Of a stretch of 64,000 bases of DNA, positions 42,518-52,890 are shown in pieces. Source of the stretch: Thiorhodovibrio litoralis. Lineage in GTDB: Bacteria > Pseudomonadota > Gammaproteobacteria > Chromatiales > Chromatiaceae. The position numbers and the translations under genes were made by a program. The stretch is taken from assembly GCF_033954455.1 (NCBI RefSeq), contig NZ_CP121473.1, forward strand, positions 1,908,501-1,972,500, read 5' to 3'. The notes under the pieces are model-generated. The model saw only the letters and a list, made by a program, of their open reading frames with translations, did no database searches and was not told the DNA's origin. Numbering within the stretch: position 1 is the first letter of the stretch; each line of letters starts with the position of its first letter.

Positions 42518-45461
42518 CTACCAGTTTTGTGTTGTCGTTGTTGAGTCCGTAATCTCGATTGCTTCCGCGTTCAATACTTTCCGCATTCGCGCCAATGTCT
42601 TAAGTTCTTCCTTTACTTCCAGGTCTGGGTAGGCTGGATTTGCAGCGCGAAGACGATAGCGTCCTTCCTTATCTTTTATAACCAAGCGCAGTAGATACTG
42701 ATCGTCCCCGCTGGTGTCCTGACGTTCGATTACAATCAAACTGCCTGTAATGGATCCCGCCTTCATTGAGTCGATCAGCTCAAGCAGGAGGTAATCACCG
42801 TCGCGAATGGGTTGCTTGCCGCCATTCATAGAGTCTCCAACTGCGCGGGCGACAAAATGCCGTGATGGATCGAGTTTGCCCTGATGCTCAGTGATTTGGC
42901 AGGTGGCTTCGACATCTGTCCGGCCGTCTCGGAAATGACCGCAGGCGATTCGCAGATCGGGGAAGTAAGGTACTGCGACGCCGCCATCGGAGGGTTGCCT
43001 TGGCTGACGGAAAGGCAGGATGTTAGCGCTGTGTTTTGCCGGCTGCTCTATTGAGTCACCTGTTTCGGTCTTGGTCAGCCGGGGTTCGTAGGCGGCCAGC
43101 CGGTAGTCGACGAGTTCCTGGACCATTTCCCGAAAGGTTTCCATCTCGTCCTCTCCCACGCTAAAGGTCGGTTGGAAGCGGCCGTCGCTGAGTTCGAACC
43201 ATTTCTCAGTGGTCTTCTTCTTGTTGCCGCCGGTCCATGCAGTAATGGGGTTGCCTCGCCAGTAACTGAGCCATTTCCCGGTCTCGACCCGGTCGATCTG
43301 TTGTAGATCTTGACGGATGTCTGCAATAAAGCGGCGTCGGCGCTGAAAGACCTCCAGTGCTTGAGCCGCAAGTTCTTCAACTCTTGGCGGGTGGCGGAAG
43401 CCATCGTTATCTAGCAGGGATTCGAGCAGAACCGCTTTGAAGCACTTGGTCATGTTTGATGTCTCGACTTCACGTAAAAAAGTGCCGTGCCGTTCGAGAC
43501 AGTTGACTTCGTTTGGGGTTAGATCTTCCTGGTCGCGGACCAGGTTCCACCATTGTCCGTGCTGACGTCGGAGATCCGGGAGGTTGCTGCCGCTCCGATA
43601 GAGTTCAGACAGTGTTGGTCGCCGGCTGAGTGAGTCCTTGAGCGCCCGATAGTCGGTGGCAGGTCCCTGACCTTGCAGGCGGACCAAGAAGTCGATAATT
43701 GCAAGGTCGTAGTTGGCGAAACAACCAGGTGGAAGCTTGAGCTTGCCGTCTCGTGCGCGGCGTCCAAAGTTTGCCAGCTCCTGATAGCTGCTGCCGACAT
43801 CGAAGAGCGCCTGCGGTTTGTTCAAAAAACCTCTGTGATTGCCGATGAAGTCAAGCACGACTAATTGCTTTTTGTCGGAATAGCGGCGTAGACCGCGCCC
43901 AAGCTGCTGGAGGAAAAGCACCTTCGATTCGGTGGGGCGCAGCATCAGTACAGTGTCGATACTTGGCAAGTCGACACCTTCATTGAATAGATCCACCGAG
44001 AAGATGACCTGCAAATCACCGGTGTCTAGTTGCTCAAGAGCCTCGGTTCGATCGAGAGTCGATCCTTGGTAAACAGCAGCGGCGCGAATGCCTTCGGCCT
44101 GGAACCGCTCCGCCATGAAGTCGGCATGGCGGCGTGATACGCAGAAGGCGAGCGTGCGTGTTTGTGCCTTGTCTCGCCAATGGTGCAAAGCATGGCGAGC
44201 GCGCCCGATGGTTGCGAGCTTATTTGAGAGTGATTTAGGATCGAAACGGCCGTTGCGCCAAGGTATCTCATCGTAGTCAACGGTCTCATCGTAGATGCCG
44301 TAGTAGCGAAATGGGCAAAGGAGACCCAACTCGATTCCATCGGACAGATAGCAACTGTAAGCTAGGTTGTCATCGCAAAGACTGAGAATGTCGGATTGGT
44401 CGGTGCGCTCGGGTGTGGCTGTGAGTCCAAGCAGAAAGCGCGGCCTGAAATACGCGAGCAGCCTTCTGTAGGTTGCAGCAGCGGCATGGTGAAATTCGTC
44501 GACCACAACGTAATCGAAATAGTTCGGCAAGAAACGTCCCAAATGGCGTTTTTGGCCGAGGGTTTGTACTGAGGCGAAAAGCAGGTCGACATCCTTGTCT
44601 TTCTGGCTGCCCGTGTAGCGCCCGACTCGGGTGTTTGGCCGCACCCGCTGAAAGCTTTCCTCGGCTTGGAGCAAAATCTCTTCGCGATGAGCGACGAAGA
44701 GGACGCGCTTCGCTGCCATTTGCTCGGTATCGAAGGCGGCGAGATAAGTCTTTCCAAGGCCAGTGGCCATGACGACTAATCCGCGCTTGTAGCCAACGGC
44801 GCGGGTGTTGAGTAGAGCCTCAAGTGCCGCTGATTGGATGCTGCTCGGTTGCGGCGGCAGTTCCTCGGGCTCATCGCCGGGCAGGATTGGGAGCTGCTGG
44901 ACAACGCGCCGGCGTTGCTCATAGGTATCGATCCAGTCGTGATTCAAAGGGCGGACATGCGGGTGCTCAAGAAGGGTCTTGAATTCCGTACAGATTTCGT
45001 TGAAGCGTGCTGCAGCGCGATCGTCTGGACTACTTGGCCTGTCGACGCGAATGTTCCATTCAAGCCCGTCGGTCAGAGCGCTACGACTAATATTGCTGGA
45101 ACCTATGAAGGCACTGCCCCAAAGTGTCTCGCCTGATTCGCAGCGTACGCAGATATAAGCCTTAGAGATGGAAGCTTTGTCCGGCGGACTCGAATAAATG
45201 AACTTTGGCGCCGCGCTCCGCGAGCAACATCAAACGTCGCAGTGCGGGTGGATCGGTTATGTCGAGATAGTCGCTGGTCAACACGCGCAGACGCGCGGAG
45301 CGTCCCTCGACCGCGTCGACCAGCGTGGGATAGAGCAAGGCGAGCCCGCTGCTTTTGATGAAAGAGACGGCGAGATCGATCTCGCTTGCGCGGCGAATGG
45401 CATCGAGCAGTCGCGGCAAGAATGGATCGTGAGCCCCGCCTGTCGTCAGGTAGAGACCCAT
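42518..45461 (-). pseudogene. PLD-nuclease / DExH helicase with S24-like tail, frameshifted
   Basis: Read as one gene: an N-terminal PLD (HKD) nuclease domain, then a superfamily-2 helicase (VVMATGLGKTYLAA, VVVDEFHHAAA, LLGLTATPERTD, and QQLGRGLRRY), a DUF3427-like region, and a C-terminal S24-type peptidase-like domain (from about RHFVARAVGDSMNGGKQPIR). The N-terminal 99 codons end at a TAA (45162-45164) inside the HKD motif. One base less restores FHSKAYICV...GSSNISRSAL into the helicase. The helicase part alone has an ATG at 44947 (809 residues) and may still be made. A methyltransferase lies three bases upstream. Confidence 0.8.
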
Positions 45462-45464
45462 GGG

Positions 45465-46055
45465 TTAGGGGGATTTGCGGAGAAGCGCGTTAAGCCAGCG
45501 CTCTGCTTCGCGGCCGGGCCGCAGGTCACCCGTTATCCAGGTTTCTACGATGCTCAGTTGCCCTGCAAGCGCAATGAGTTCGGCGAGACCGGACTCATCA
45601 AGGTCAGTAAAGCGCCGCCCATTGTGCTCGCGCTCGCCACGACCGTATTTGAATGAGGCATACAGCACGCCGTCCTTTTTGAGCGCTCTTGACAGGCGTG
45701 CGAGTGCATCGGCGAGCTGGTCGAGGGGCACATGCAGCAGACTGGCGCAAGCCCAGATGCCATCGAAGCATTCGAACCAATCAATATCTTGAAAACGCAA
45801 TACTTCGACTTGGGCTTGCAAATGCTGCGAGGCGATGTTCGCCATGACGTGCGAGGCATCGAATGCCTGAACCGTGAAGCCGAACTCGCGGAAGGCGCGA
45901 GCATCCCGTCCGGAGCCGCAGCCGGCATCGAGGATGCGGCCTGAGACGGGGATCAACGGCAAGAAATGCTCGTACAAGGGAGACATATCGACCTGTAATG
46001 TCTCCTCTGCGAATGTTTGAGCATGCAAGTCGTAGTAAACGCGAGTGTGTTCCAT
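45465..46055 (-). CDS. Class I SAM-dependent methyltransferase
   Basis: 196 residues. The SAM-binding motif is ILDAGCGSGRDARAF, followed by an acidic end of strand 2 (FDAS) and CASLLHVP. This small TehB/UbiE-like type often sits beside PLD-helicase genes, as here, where only three bases separate the two reading frames. Substrate unknown. It may modify DNA, a protein or a small molecule; no catalytic DPPY/NPPY motif is seen, so adenine methylation of DNA is less likely. Confidence 0.78.
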   Translation of the reverse strand: MEHTRVYYDLHAQTFAEETLQVDMSPLYEHFLPLIPVSGRILDAGCGSGRDARAFREFGFTVQAFDASHVMANIASQHLQAQVEVLRFQDIDWFECFDGIWACASLLHVPLDQLADALARLSRALKKDGVLYASFKYGRGEREHNGRRFTDLDESGLAELIALAGQLSIVETWITGDLRPGREAERWLNALLRKSP

Positions 46056-46180
46056 GCGGCGAGATTCTACCTCGGATCAACAAGCAAGTTGCGAGAGGCT
46101 CGGCTTGTTCCAACGATTTTTAAGTTCCTGTCGAGCGGTGATTTTTAACGCGTGTGAAGTTTTTCTTGACAGTAAATCCA

Positions 46181-46636
46181 TCATTCTGTCCGACTAACGA
46201 GCCGGGCCTGGCGCTCTGCCACCAGATCACGGAATTTTGCGATGACCTCGATAAAGAGTTTTCGTGGGAGTACACCATAGGCGACACTCTCAGGATTTCC
46301 GGGAGCAACAGGCCGCAGATCTGGCCCCGGCCAAGCAAAACGATTCGCTTCGGTCAGCAAAATCCATGAACGCTCATCATCCAAGCCTAATCGTCGCTTG
46401 GTCTCTGGTGGAATCTCGACGGCGAGCGAGGGATCAGCTGGTGGAGAATGCGTGACGGGGAGAACGGTGACGATTTTTCCGTCCTTGGCATCGGTTGTGA
46501 CCAAGATCACGGCGCAGGGGCGGTCCTTGCGACCTTCTTCCATGCCTCTTTGGTGTTCTTCTCGCCACAGGTAAGCGTAGCGGATTACAAGGCCAGGAGT
46601 TGGGAGGGGTAGTGGCATTGGCGTTAAGTGGAGCAT
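46181..46636 (-). CDS. PemK/MazF-like toxin
   Basis: 151 residues with PGLVIRYAYLW at the N-terminus (the usual toxin start, GxxVxY), then GRKDRPCAVILVTT and the later LLTEANRFAW and LPRKLFIEVIAKF. These are features of the PemK-like ribonuclease fold. It overlaps the end of the antitoxin gene by 13 bases (an ATG at 46618 is an alternative). Overlap and order are as in Phd-type modules. RNase activity is inferred from the family. Confidence 0.72.
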   Translation of the reverse strand: MLHLTPMPLPLPTPGLVIRYAYLWREEHQRGMEEGRKDRPCAVILVTTDAKDGKIVTVLPVTHSPPADPSLAVEIPPETKRRLGLDDERSWILLTEANRFAWPGPDLRPVAPGNPESVAYGVLPRKLFIEVIAKFRDLVAERQARLVSRTE

Positions 46637-46881
46637 TCATGGTCAAAGGCCGCTGCTTCCGGTGGAGGCTCCGCCTGCAAGATGGCATCCAAATCGGCCG
46701 GAGTGAAGTCCTCAATGCCCATCACTTGCCGGCTCCGTCGTTTCATTCGCTGGTATTCCTCGACAGAGAGCAAGACAAGGCGTTCGCGACCATTGCGGGT
46801 GATCGCAAGCGGTGCTTTGATAGCTTCATCTTGGTAACGCCCAAAATGGCGCTGAAAATCGGCCGAGGAGATCATACGCAT
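46624..46881 (-). CDS. Phd/YefM-family antitoxin
   Basis: About 85 residues from ATG 46881 (MRMISSADFQRHFGRYQDEA), the N-terminal DNA-binding fold of Phd/YefM, with the ITRNGRERLVLLSVEEYQRM core and a C-terminal toxin-neutralising tail. A start 13 codons upstream is possible but lies in an unlike, basic stretch. It precedes the PemK-like toxin and overlaps it. Confidence 0.78.
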   Translation of the reverse strand: MRMISSADFQRHFGRYQDEAIKAPLAITRNGRERLVLLSVEEYQRMKRRSRQVMGIEDFTPADLDAILQAEPPPEAAAFDHECST

Positions 46882-46996
46882 GGACAGGCTCCGTAATTTG
46901 CCGTGATTTGTAAGATACATACCTTGCAGAATAGCTGAATTTGGCTAGGTTGAACTACCTGAGAATTTTCACCGGGACGAAGGCGGAAACCAGTCC

Positions 46997-49675
46997 ATGA
47001 CGGCGAAGAAGGCCAAGCCTGGAAAAATTGTCGGCCACGGCACCTATGTCCACTTGAATGCCCTGCCGGAACTCGATGTGGAACGGCAGTGGGTTGTTTT
47101 GCAAGCGTCCGCCCTTGCCGGCCTGGAGCCGGAAAAATCCTTCAATGTGGTGCGATTCGGTCAGGACGGAGACATCGCGCTGCTTGCCTATGCGGATTTC
47201 TACGACGCCCCTTTCCCCGCCTTGCAGGCCAGTTGGCGCGTCAATCTCGACACCGGTCAAGTCGGCTACCGCACATACTCCGACTCGCTAAACCCGCCGA
47301 TCCTGCATCGCAAGGAGCTGTTGCTGCCGCCCGAGCATCCGCGTCGGGAGGAATACGCCGCACTCACCGCTGCGGCTGAATCCATCGGGCTGTTCGACGA
47401 CACCACCCGCATCGGCTATCAGCGCCAGTGGCTGGCGCTGGTTCGCGAGCGCGGCTATCGCGTCGAGGGTCACCAACTGGTGCCGCTGGGCAATGTCGAA
47501 GGCGAGGCCGATGCGCCCGATGAGCCGGGGCAGGGCGGCGATAAGATTCAGTTCGGCGGCCAGTTGCACGATCACTGGGCAGCCGCCCGCCAGCGCACCG
47601 CCATGGTCCGCTATGGCTTCTCGGCGCCGATTCAGAGCCTTGCCCGGCATGGCTTTCTCGACGGCAGCCAGCGGCTGTTCGATTATGGCTGCGGACGCGG
47701 TGATGACTTGCGCGGCTTGCAGGAAAACGGCATTTCCGCCGAAGGCTGGGACCCTTATTACGCGCCCGATCAGCCCATTGCCTCGGCCGATATCGTCAAT
47801 CTCGGCTTCGTCATCAATGTGATCGAAGATTTCGATGAGCGCATCGAGGCATTGACCCGCGCCTGGTCTTTGGCCGAGCGGTTGCTGGTGGTTTCGGTGA
47901 TGATTGGCGAACGCCAGCATGCCGGCGGCGGCGAGCGCTTTCGCGATGGCCTGCTGACCCAGCGCGGCACCTTCCAGAAATACTTCACGCCAGCTGAGAT
48001 TCGCCAGTTCCTCACCAGCGCGCTGGAGGAAGAGCCCATCACGGTCGCGCCCGGGGTGCTCTATGTCTTTCGCGACAAGGACGCCGAGCAGCGCTTTATG
48101 CTTGAGCGCAGTCGCGGTCGGCGCAACCGGCTGCGCGCGCCCTCGGCACCGCGACTGCGCGAAGCCGCCGCCACGCGCCGCGATCGTCGCGCTGAGCGCT
48201 ATGCCGAGCACCGCGACGCGCTTGAGCGGCTGTGGACGCAGTGGCTGACTCTCGGGCGCCAACCCCATAAGGAGGAGGTCGCAGAATTACTGCCGCTGAC
48301 CGAAGCCTTCGGCACCCTCGGCAAGGCGCTGCGCTTTATCGAACAACATCAGCGCGACCAGTTGGGTGATCAGCAGGGTGATCAGCAGAGCGAGCAGTTA
48401 GGCGAAGGGCAGGGCGACGGCTACATCGATGCGCTGCTCGAACAGGCCGCCGAAGCGCGCCGGGCCGATCTCGAGGTCTACTTTGCCCTGCGCCAGTTCG
48501 AGCGGCGCCGGCCCTACAAGCATCTCGAACCCGGTCTGCAACGCGACATCAAAGCCTTCTTCGGCGACTACCTGAGCGCCCAGCAGGCCGGCCTGGAGCG
48601 CCTGCACGCCATCGCCGACCCTGAGGCCATCGCCGCCGCCTGTCAGGAGGCCGCCGAGCATGGACTCGGCTGGCTGGAGCCCGGCCAGTCCCTGCAACTG
48701 CACGCCAGCTTGGTGGATCAACTACCGCCCTTGCTGCGCGTTTATGTCGGCGCTGGCGTCATTCTCTATGGCGAGGTCGAGCAGGCCGATCTGATCAAGA
48801 TTCACATCCCCTCCGGCAAGCTGACACTGCTGGTCTTCGACGCCTTCGACGGTCAGGCGCTGCCGCGCTTGTGCGAGCGCATCAAGATCAAGCTGCGCGA
48901 GCAGGACATCGACACCTTCGACTATGTCGAGCCCTTCACGCCTCCGTATTTGTTCTGGAAGTTGCGCTATATCAACGAGGAACATCCAGACTACCCGCAA
49001 CAGCTTGTCTTCGACGAGCAACTGGCCGCGCTCGGGTTGTTCGATCTCTCCGGCTATGGACCCGCGCCCCAGGTGGTCGACGAAACATTGGCCCGGCAAC
49101 GCTGGGAGGTCCAGGGCCTGAGCCTGCGGCGCAGCCAAAGACCGCCGGCGCTGGATGATCCCTGCGGCCGCTTTCTGCGCTTCCGCGACCTGATCGCATG
49201 TGGCGAGACCCAAGCGGCCACCGGCATTGTGAATCTGCCGAGGGAGCCGGAGAGCTGGAATGCGCTGCTGGAGCTGGCCGAGGAGGTGCTTGACCCGGTC
49301 ATTGACTGGTTCGGCATGATTCGCCTGACCTATGGCTTCTGTTCACCCGAGCTGGCGAAACAGATCCCCGGCCGCATTGACCCAAAACGCGACCAGCATG
49401 CCGCGCATGAGCGCAACCGTCTTGGCAATCCCATCTGCCCGCGCCTAGGCGCGGCGGTTGATTTCATCATCGAGGATGAAGACATGCGCGAGGTGGCGCA
49501 ATGGATCGTGACCGAGACGCCCTTCGACCGGCTGTACTTCTATGGCAAGGACAAACCGCTGCATGTCAGCCATGGCCCTGAGCACAGTCGCCAGATCGTA
49601 TTGATGCAGCCTGGCCCAAGCGGGCGACTGGTGCCGAAGGTCGTTAGTTCAGAAGCCTTTGTTCAGTCGACATAG
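46997..49675 (+). CDS. DNA-phosphorothioation-associated putative methyltransferase
   Basis: 892 residues. An N-terminal region (VERQWVVLQASALAGLEPEK) and the SAM-binding core RLFDYGCGRGDDLRGLQENG with a VNLGFVINVIEDFDERI segment match the family noted beside dnd genes (TIGR04096-like). The C-terminal half has YKHLEPGLQRDIKAFFGDYL and is unrecognised beyond the family. No dndBCDE or pbe/ssp genes are seen in the window, so this is an orphan or belongs to a cluster outside. GC-rich, unlike the 20-26 kb island. Confidence 0.78.
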   Translation: MTAKKAKPGKIVGHGTYVHLNALPELDVERQWVVLQASALAGLEPEKSFNVVRFGQDGDIALLAYADFYDAPFPALQASWRVNLDTGQVGYRTYSDSLNPPILHRKELLLPPEHPRREEYAALTAAAESIGLFDDTTRIGYQRQWLALVRERGYRVEGHQLVPLGNVEGEADAPDEPGQGGDKIQFGGQLHDHWAAARQRTAMVRYGFSAPIQSLARHGFLDGSQRLFDYGCGRGDDLRGLQENGISAEGWDPYYAPDQPIASADIVNLGFVINVIEDFDERIEALTRAWSLAERLLVVSVMIGERQHAGGGERFRDGLLTQRGTFQKYFTPAEIRQFLTSALEEEPITVAPGVLYVFRDKDAEQRFMLERSRGRRNRLRAPSAPRLREAAATRRDRRAERYAEHRDALERLWTQWLTLGRQPHKEEVAELLPLTEAFGTLGKALRFIEQHQRDQLGDQQGDQQSEQLGEGQGDGYIDALLEQAAEARRADLEVYFALRQFERRRPYKHLEPGLQRDIKAFFGDYLSAQQAGLERLHAIADPEAIAAACQEAAEHGLGWLEPGQSLQLHASLVDQLPPLLRVYVGAGVILYGEVEQADLIKIHIPSGKLTLLVFDAFDGQALPRLCERIKIKLREQDIDTFDYVEPFTPPYLFWKLRYINEEHPDYPQQLVFDEQLAALGLFDLSGYGPAPQVVDETLARQRWEVQGLSLRRSQRPPALDDPCGRFLRFRDLIACGETQAATGIVNLPREPESWNALLELAEEVLDPVIDWFGMIRLTYGFCSPELAKQIPGRIDPKRDQHAAHERNRLGNPICPRLGAAVDFIIEDEDMREVAQWIVTETPFDRLYFYGKDKPLHVSHGPEHSRQIVLMQPGPSGRLVPKVVSSEAFVQST

Positions 49676-49741
49676 TGCGAGCTGTGGCACGCATGGGCAC
49701 TGTTTTCCTTCAAAATCGCGACTAAGGGATAGAATTAGGAG

Positions 49742-50065
49742 ATGGCATGGGTCTATTTGATCATTGCGGGAGTCTTCGAATGGGGCTGGCCGGTCGGGCT
49801 CAAGCTAGGGCTCTCGGATGCTGGTCTGCGTTGGGGCTGGATCGCCTTCTCGATCCTTTGCATGACGGCGAGCGGCGCCTTGCTGTTGCTAGCGCAGAAG
49901 ACAATCCCGATGGGCACCGCCTATGCCGTCTGGACCGGTATCGGCGCCGTCGGAACCTTCGCGCTGGGATTGATCTTATTTGGCGAGCCGGCCACTGTGG
50001 CGCGGTTCTTCTTTGTTGGGCTCATCCTGGTCGGGATTCTTGGCCTGAAGTTGGCGTCGGCTTAG
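49742..50065 (+). CDS. SMR-family exporter, SugE/Gdx type
   Basis: 107 residues, four helices. E13 in the GVFEWGWP segment is the essential membrane carboxylate of the small multidrug resistance family. [15 protein letters not shown] with the Trp is the SugE/Gdx signature; members export guanidinium ions. No guanidine riboswitch is recognisable in the 66 bases upstream. It converges with the yqhA-like gene and their 3' ends overlap by 44 bases. Confidence 0.85.
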   Translation: MAWVYLIIAGVFEWGWPVGLKLGLSDAGLRWGWIAFSILCMTASGALLLLAQKTIPMGTAYAVWTGIGAVGTFALGLILFGEPATVARFFFVGLILVGILGLKLASA

Positions 50066-50582
50066 CGGTCATCAGCGAGTGATCGCGGTGGGCCGAAAAG
50101 GATATCTTGTCCATCACCGACATCAAGACCGCCGAGACAACGAAGGTGAGATGGATGATGACGTACCAGAGGAGTTTGTCGTTGGCGATCTGCTCGGCGT
50201 TCATGAACGCCTTGAGCAAATGGATGGACGAAATCGCGACGATGGATATCGCCACTTTCAGCTTCAGGGTGCTGGGGTCGAGCTTGCCCAACCAGCCCAG
50301 CTTCTCGCTGTCCGCGTCGATGTCCATCTTGGAGACAAAATTCTCGTAGCCGGAGAACATCACCATCACCACCAGGCTGGCGACCAGCACCAGATCAACG
50401 AGCGTGAGCACGGTGAGAATCAACGCCGTCTCCTTCATCGTCCAAAGATGGAGGAAAAGGTGGAAAATCTCCTGAAAAAACTTTAATCCCAGGGCAACAA
50501 GCACCAAGCTGAGCCCGAGATAGACGGGGGCCAAAATCCAGCGGGATGCGAACAGGGACTTCTCGATCATGCGCTCGATCAT
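50022..50582 (-). CDS. yqhA: YqhA/UPF0114-family membrane protein
   Basis: 186 residues from ATG 50582, where the family start [17 protein letters not shown] begins; longer frames upstream are unlike the family. Three or four membrane helices, with a [11 protein letters not shown] segment and the [20 protein letters not shown] helix. Function unknown. The last ~15 residues extend into the opposite-strand exporter gene. Confidence 0.85.
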   Translation of the reverse strand: MIERMIEKSLFASRWILAPVYLGLSLVLVALGLKFFQEIFHLFLHLWTMKETALILTVLTLVDLVLVASLVVMVMFSGYENFVSKMDIDADSEKLGWLGKLDPSTLKLKVAISIVAISSIHLLKAFMNAEQIANDKLLWYVIIHLTFVVSAVLMSVMDKISFSAHRDHSLMTAKPTPTSGQESRPG

Positions 50583-50837
50583 CTTTGGCCTCGCGTTGCT
50601 TGGCAGCGAGCTTGGTCGTGAGGGAGGGGCGTGGTGCAGTGCGGCATTCGCAGGTGTGTCGGATGGGCCAGTAGGCTTCTCAGCGGGGAACCGATGCGGG
50701 CCTGAACGATCTGCCTGAGCGCCCTGATCGGTGCGCCGCGAGGCACTGGCAGGATCGTTCCGGGGCTTTAACGCCAGGACGGTCGTGAGGAAACGCTGGT
50801 TAACCCGCTCCAAGTTGGTCGGCCGCCCACCGGGGAT

Positions 50838-51449
50838 TCAAGTCACCGCCGGCGTCTTCTGCCAGTAGTGGCGATCATCTAGCTGGGCGAGGACGAACTC
50901 GGCGACATCCGCGCGACTGATACGCCCACCCTTGATGGATTTATCCAGACCATGGCGGTAGCGCCCGGTGCGCGGGCCATCAGTAAGTCCGCCCGGGCGC
51001 ACAATGGTCCAGTCAAGGCCGCTGGCGCGGATCAGCTGCTCCTGCTCCGCCTTTGCCTGCATGATGGCCTTGAGGCTCAGGTCCATGATCCAGCGAAACA
51101 GCGGATTAAGCTGGCGACGGCTGTTGCCGACGCCCATGGATGTGACGGCAATCAGCCGGCGCACCGCGCTCGCCTGCATGGCCTCGATAATCACCGCCGT
51201 GCCGCGCGCCTCGATCGGCGGCTGTTTTGGTTTCGAGCCCAGCACGCAAATCACAGCATCCGTTCCAGTAATGCACTGCCGGGTCGCGGTCGCATCCAGG
51301 ACATCACCGGGAACCAGCGTGAGCCCATCCTGTGCGGGCACAGGGGTTGGATCGCGCACCAGGGCCTGGATACGATGGCCCTGCGTCAGGGCTTGTGCCA
51401 GCACCTCGCGCCCGGTGCCTCCGGTTGCGCCGAAGAGAGCAATATGCAT
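50838..51449 (-). CDS. NAD(P)H-binding short-chain dehydrogenase-like protein
   Basis: 203 residues. The N-terminus ALFGATGGTGREVLAQALTQG is the Rossmann signature, followed by DVLD, a VICVLGSKP segment, VTSMGVGNSRR and DWTIVRPGGLTDGP. These are features of atypical short-chain dehydrogenases related to biliverdin/flavin reductases. Substrate unknown. Single gene with its own upstream gap. Confidence 0.85.
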   Translation of the reverse strand: MHIALFGATGGTGREVLAQALTQGHRIQALVRDPTPVPAQDGLTLVPGDVLDATATRQCITGTDAVICVLGSKPKQPPIEARGTAVIIEAMQASAVRRLIAVTSMGVGNSRRQLNPLFRWIMDLSLKAIMQAKAEQEQLIRASGLDWTIVRPGGLTDGPRTGRYRHGLDKSIKGGRISRADVAEFVLAQLDDRHYWQKTPAVT

Positions 51450-51607
51450 TAGATAAACCCTTCTGCTCAGTCAGTCACGGTCAGTTTGGGTGCTACGATA
51501 ACACGAGGTCCGAACAGCGAAGAGCGTGCTTGGAAGTGCCAGGAATGCCACTCCTTAATGCGGGGGGCAGCGACCGCAAGGCGAAGTTTGACTGCGTTGC
51601 TGAACCA

Positions 51608-51940
51608 TTAGCGTGAACGCACGCAATAGTTTCCGCTGGTATACCAGCCCGCCGGGCAGCTTGAGCCAACCTTCTCGATGGCGGGTTTGGCATTCTTGCC
51701 TGCCACGCAGTAATTGCTGCTGGTGTAGTACCCGGCAGGACAGTTGCCGGATTTCGGCAAGGCACCCCGCGCGCCGGAACCCGGCACACAATAATCACCC
51801 TGGGTGCGGTAGCCGCTGGGACAGCTGCCTTGTTTGACAAGTGGCTCCAACGCAAGGCTAAGGCCGCTGGTGGTCATCAGGAAGAAGGCGAGGGTGGTTG
51901 TGGACAAGATGGCAGGCAAGGACGTTGGTGGCAATGGCAT
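51608..51940 (-). CDS. Small exported protein with three CPxGY cysteine repeats
   Basis: 110 residues from ATG 51940. Signal peptide to about residue 31 (SLALEP). The mature part is almost entirely three repeats of the form CP(S/A)G(Y/W)...YCV: CPSGYRTQGDYC, CPAGYYTSSNYC and CPAGWYTSGNYC, each with two cysteines nine residues apart, probably small disulfide-bonded loops. Function unknown. Confidence 0.65.
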   Translation of the reverse strand: MPLPPTSLPAILSTTTLAFFLMTTSGLSLALEPLVKQGSCPSGYRTQGDYCVPGSGARGALPKSGNCPAGYYTSSNYCVAGKNAKPAIEKVGSSCPAGWYTSGNYCVRSR

Positions 51941-52037
51941 GGTCAACCCCTGAAGATGGTCGTGACTGTGCGGTGGATGCGAGAATCTCGGCGCCGGGTC
52001 TGCTGTTGAGACGTCCATCACCGGATTGAATTTGACC

Positions 52038-52664
52038 ATGAGTATTGGCGATCTATCGATCCTCTTTGCCATCATGCTGGCAATGGCCGCCATGCCGAGC
52101 ACCAGCGTTGCATTGGTCGTCACGCGCGCGGCCATGGGCGGTCTTTCCCAGGGTATCGCCGTCACCTGCGGGATCGTCCTGGGCGACCTCCTCTTTGTCG
52201 CCACCGCGCTGTTTGGGTTGGCGGCCTTAGCCGAGCGCTTGGGCGGACTGTTCGTGCTGATCAAGGTGCTCGGCGGCCTGTACCTGCTATGGCTTGGCGG
52301 CACACTGTTGTTATCACGGTCGACGCGCGACAGCGTCAACCCAAGCCTCGTCACGCAATCGGGACTGCTTAGGAGCCTTCTCGCTGGACTGGTGTTAACG
52401 CTGGGCGACCTCAAAGCGATTCTGTTCTATGCCAGCATTTTTCCCTTGGTGATGCCAACCGATCAGCTTGCCGCAGCGGATGTGGTGGCTGTCATGGCCG
52501 TCACAATAACGAGCGTCGGTGGTGTGAAACTGCTCTATGCGTTCAGCGCGCGCAAGCTGGCCACGATGGTTCAAGACAGGCGCATGCGACGGATCGGCCA
52601 ACGCGGCGCTGGCGTGCTCCTGCTTGGCGCGGGTGGGTCGCTGATCGTCTCAACGGCGGGCTGA
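52038..52664 (+). CDS. LysE/RhtB-family amino-acid exporter
   Basis: 208 residues, about six helices. The N-terminus (LSILFAIMLAMAAMPSTSVA) and GLSQGIAVTCGIVLGDLLF segment match the LysE/RhtB family. The GLVLTLGDLKAILFYASIFP helix replaces the usual GNPKA with GDLKA. ATG 52038 chosen over the TTG four codons before. Substrate is probably an amino acid or homoserine lactone. Confidence 0.82.
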   Translation: MSIGDLSILFAIMLAMAAMPSTSVALVVTRAAMGGLSQGIAVTCGIVLGDLLFVATALFGLAALAERLGGLFVLIKVLGGLYLLWLGGTLLLSRSTRDSVNPSLVTQSGLLRSLLAGLVLTLGDLKAILFYASIFPLVMPTDQLAAADVVAVMAVTITSVGGVKLLYAFSARKLATMVQDRRMRRIGQRGAGVLLLGAGGSLIVSTAG

Positions 52665-52890
52665 GGCGATCTTTCGGCTTGGTGTCTTTGGTGTCAGCGC
52701 CTCATCGGGTGGACATGTCAGCCACCGATCATTCGCGAACCAGCCCGCACAGTCCAGCCCGACCCAACTTCGAAAACCAGATGACCGCCCCAGCAGCTCC
52801 CAGGGTTGTGACGGCAGCCAATCGGGAACAGCAAACAGCGTCCCGCAGAGCGGCTTGCCAGCCGCGGCACCGGACTGGCAGGATGGCGTC

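Noticed and set aside
49676-49741. Possible guanidine riboswitch before the SMR exporter
   Set aside because: Only 66 bases, with no ACGR hairpin pair or ykkC-like core visible.
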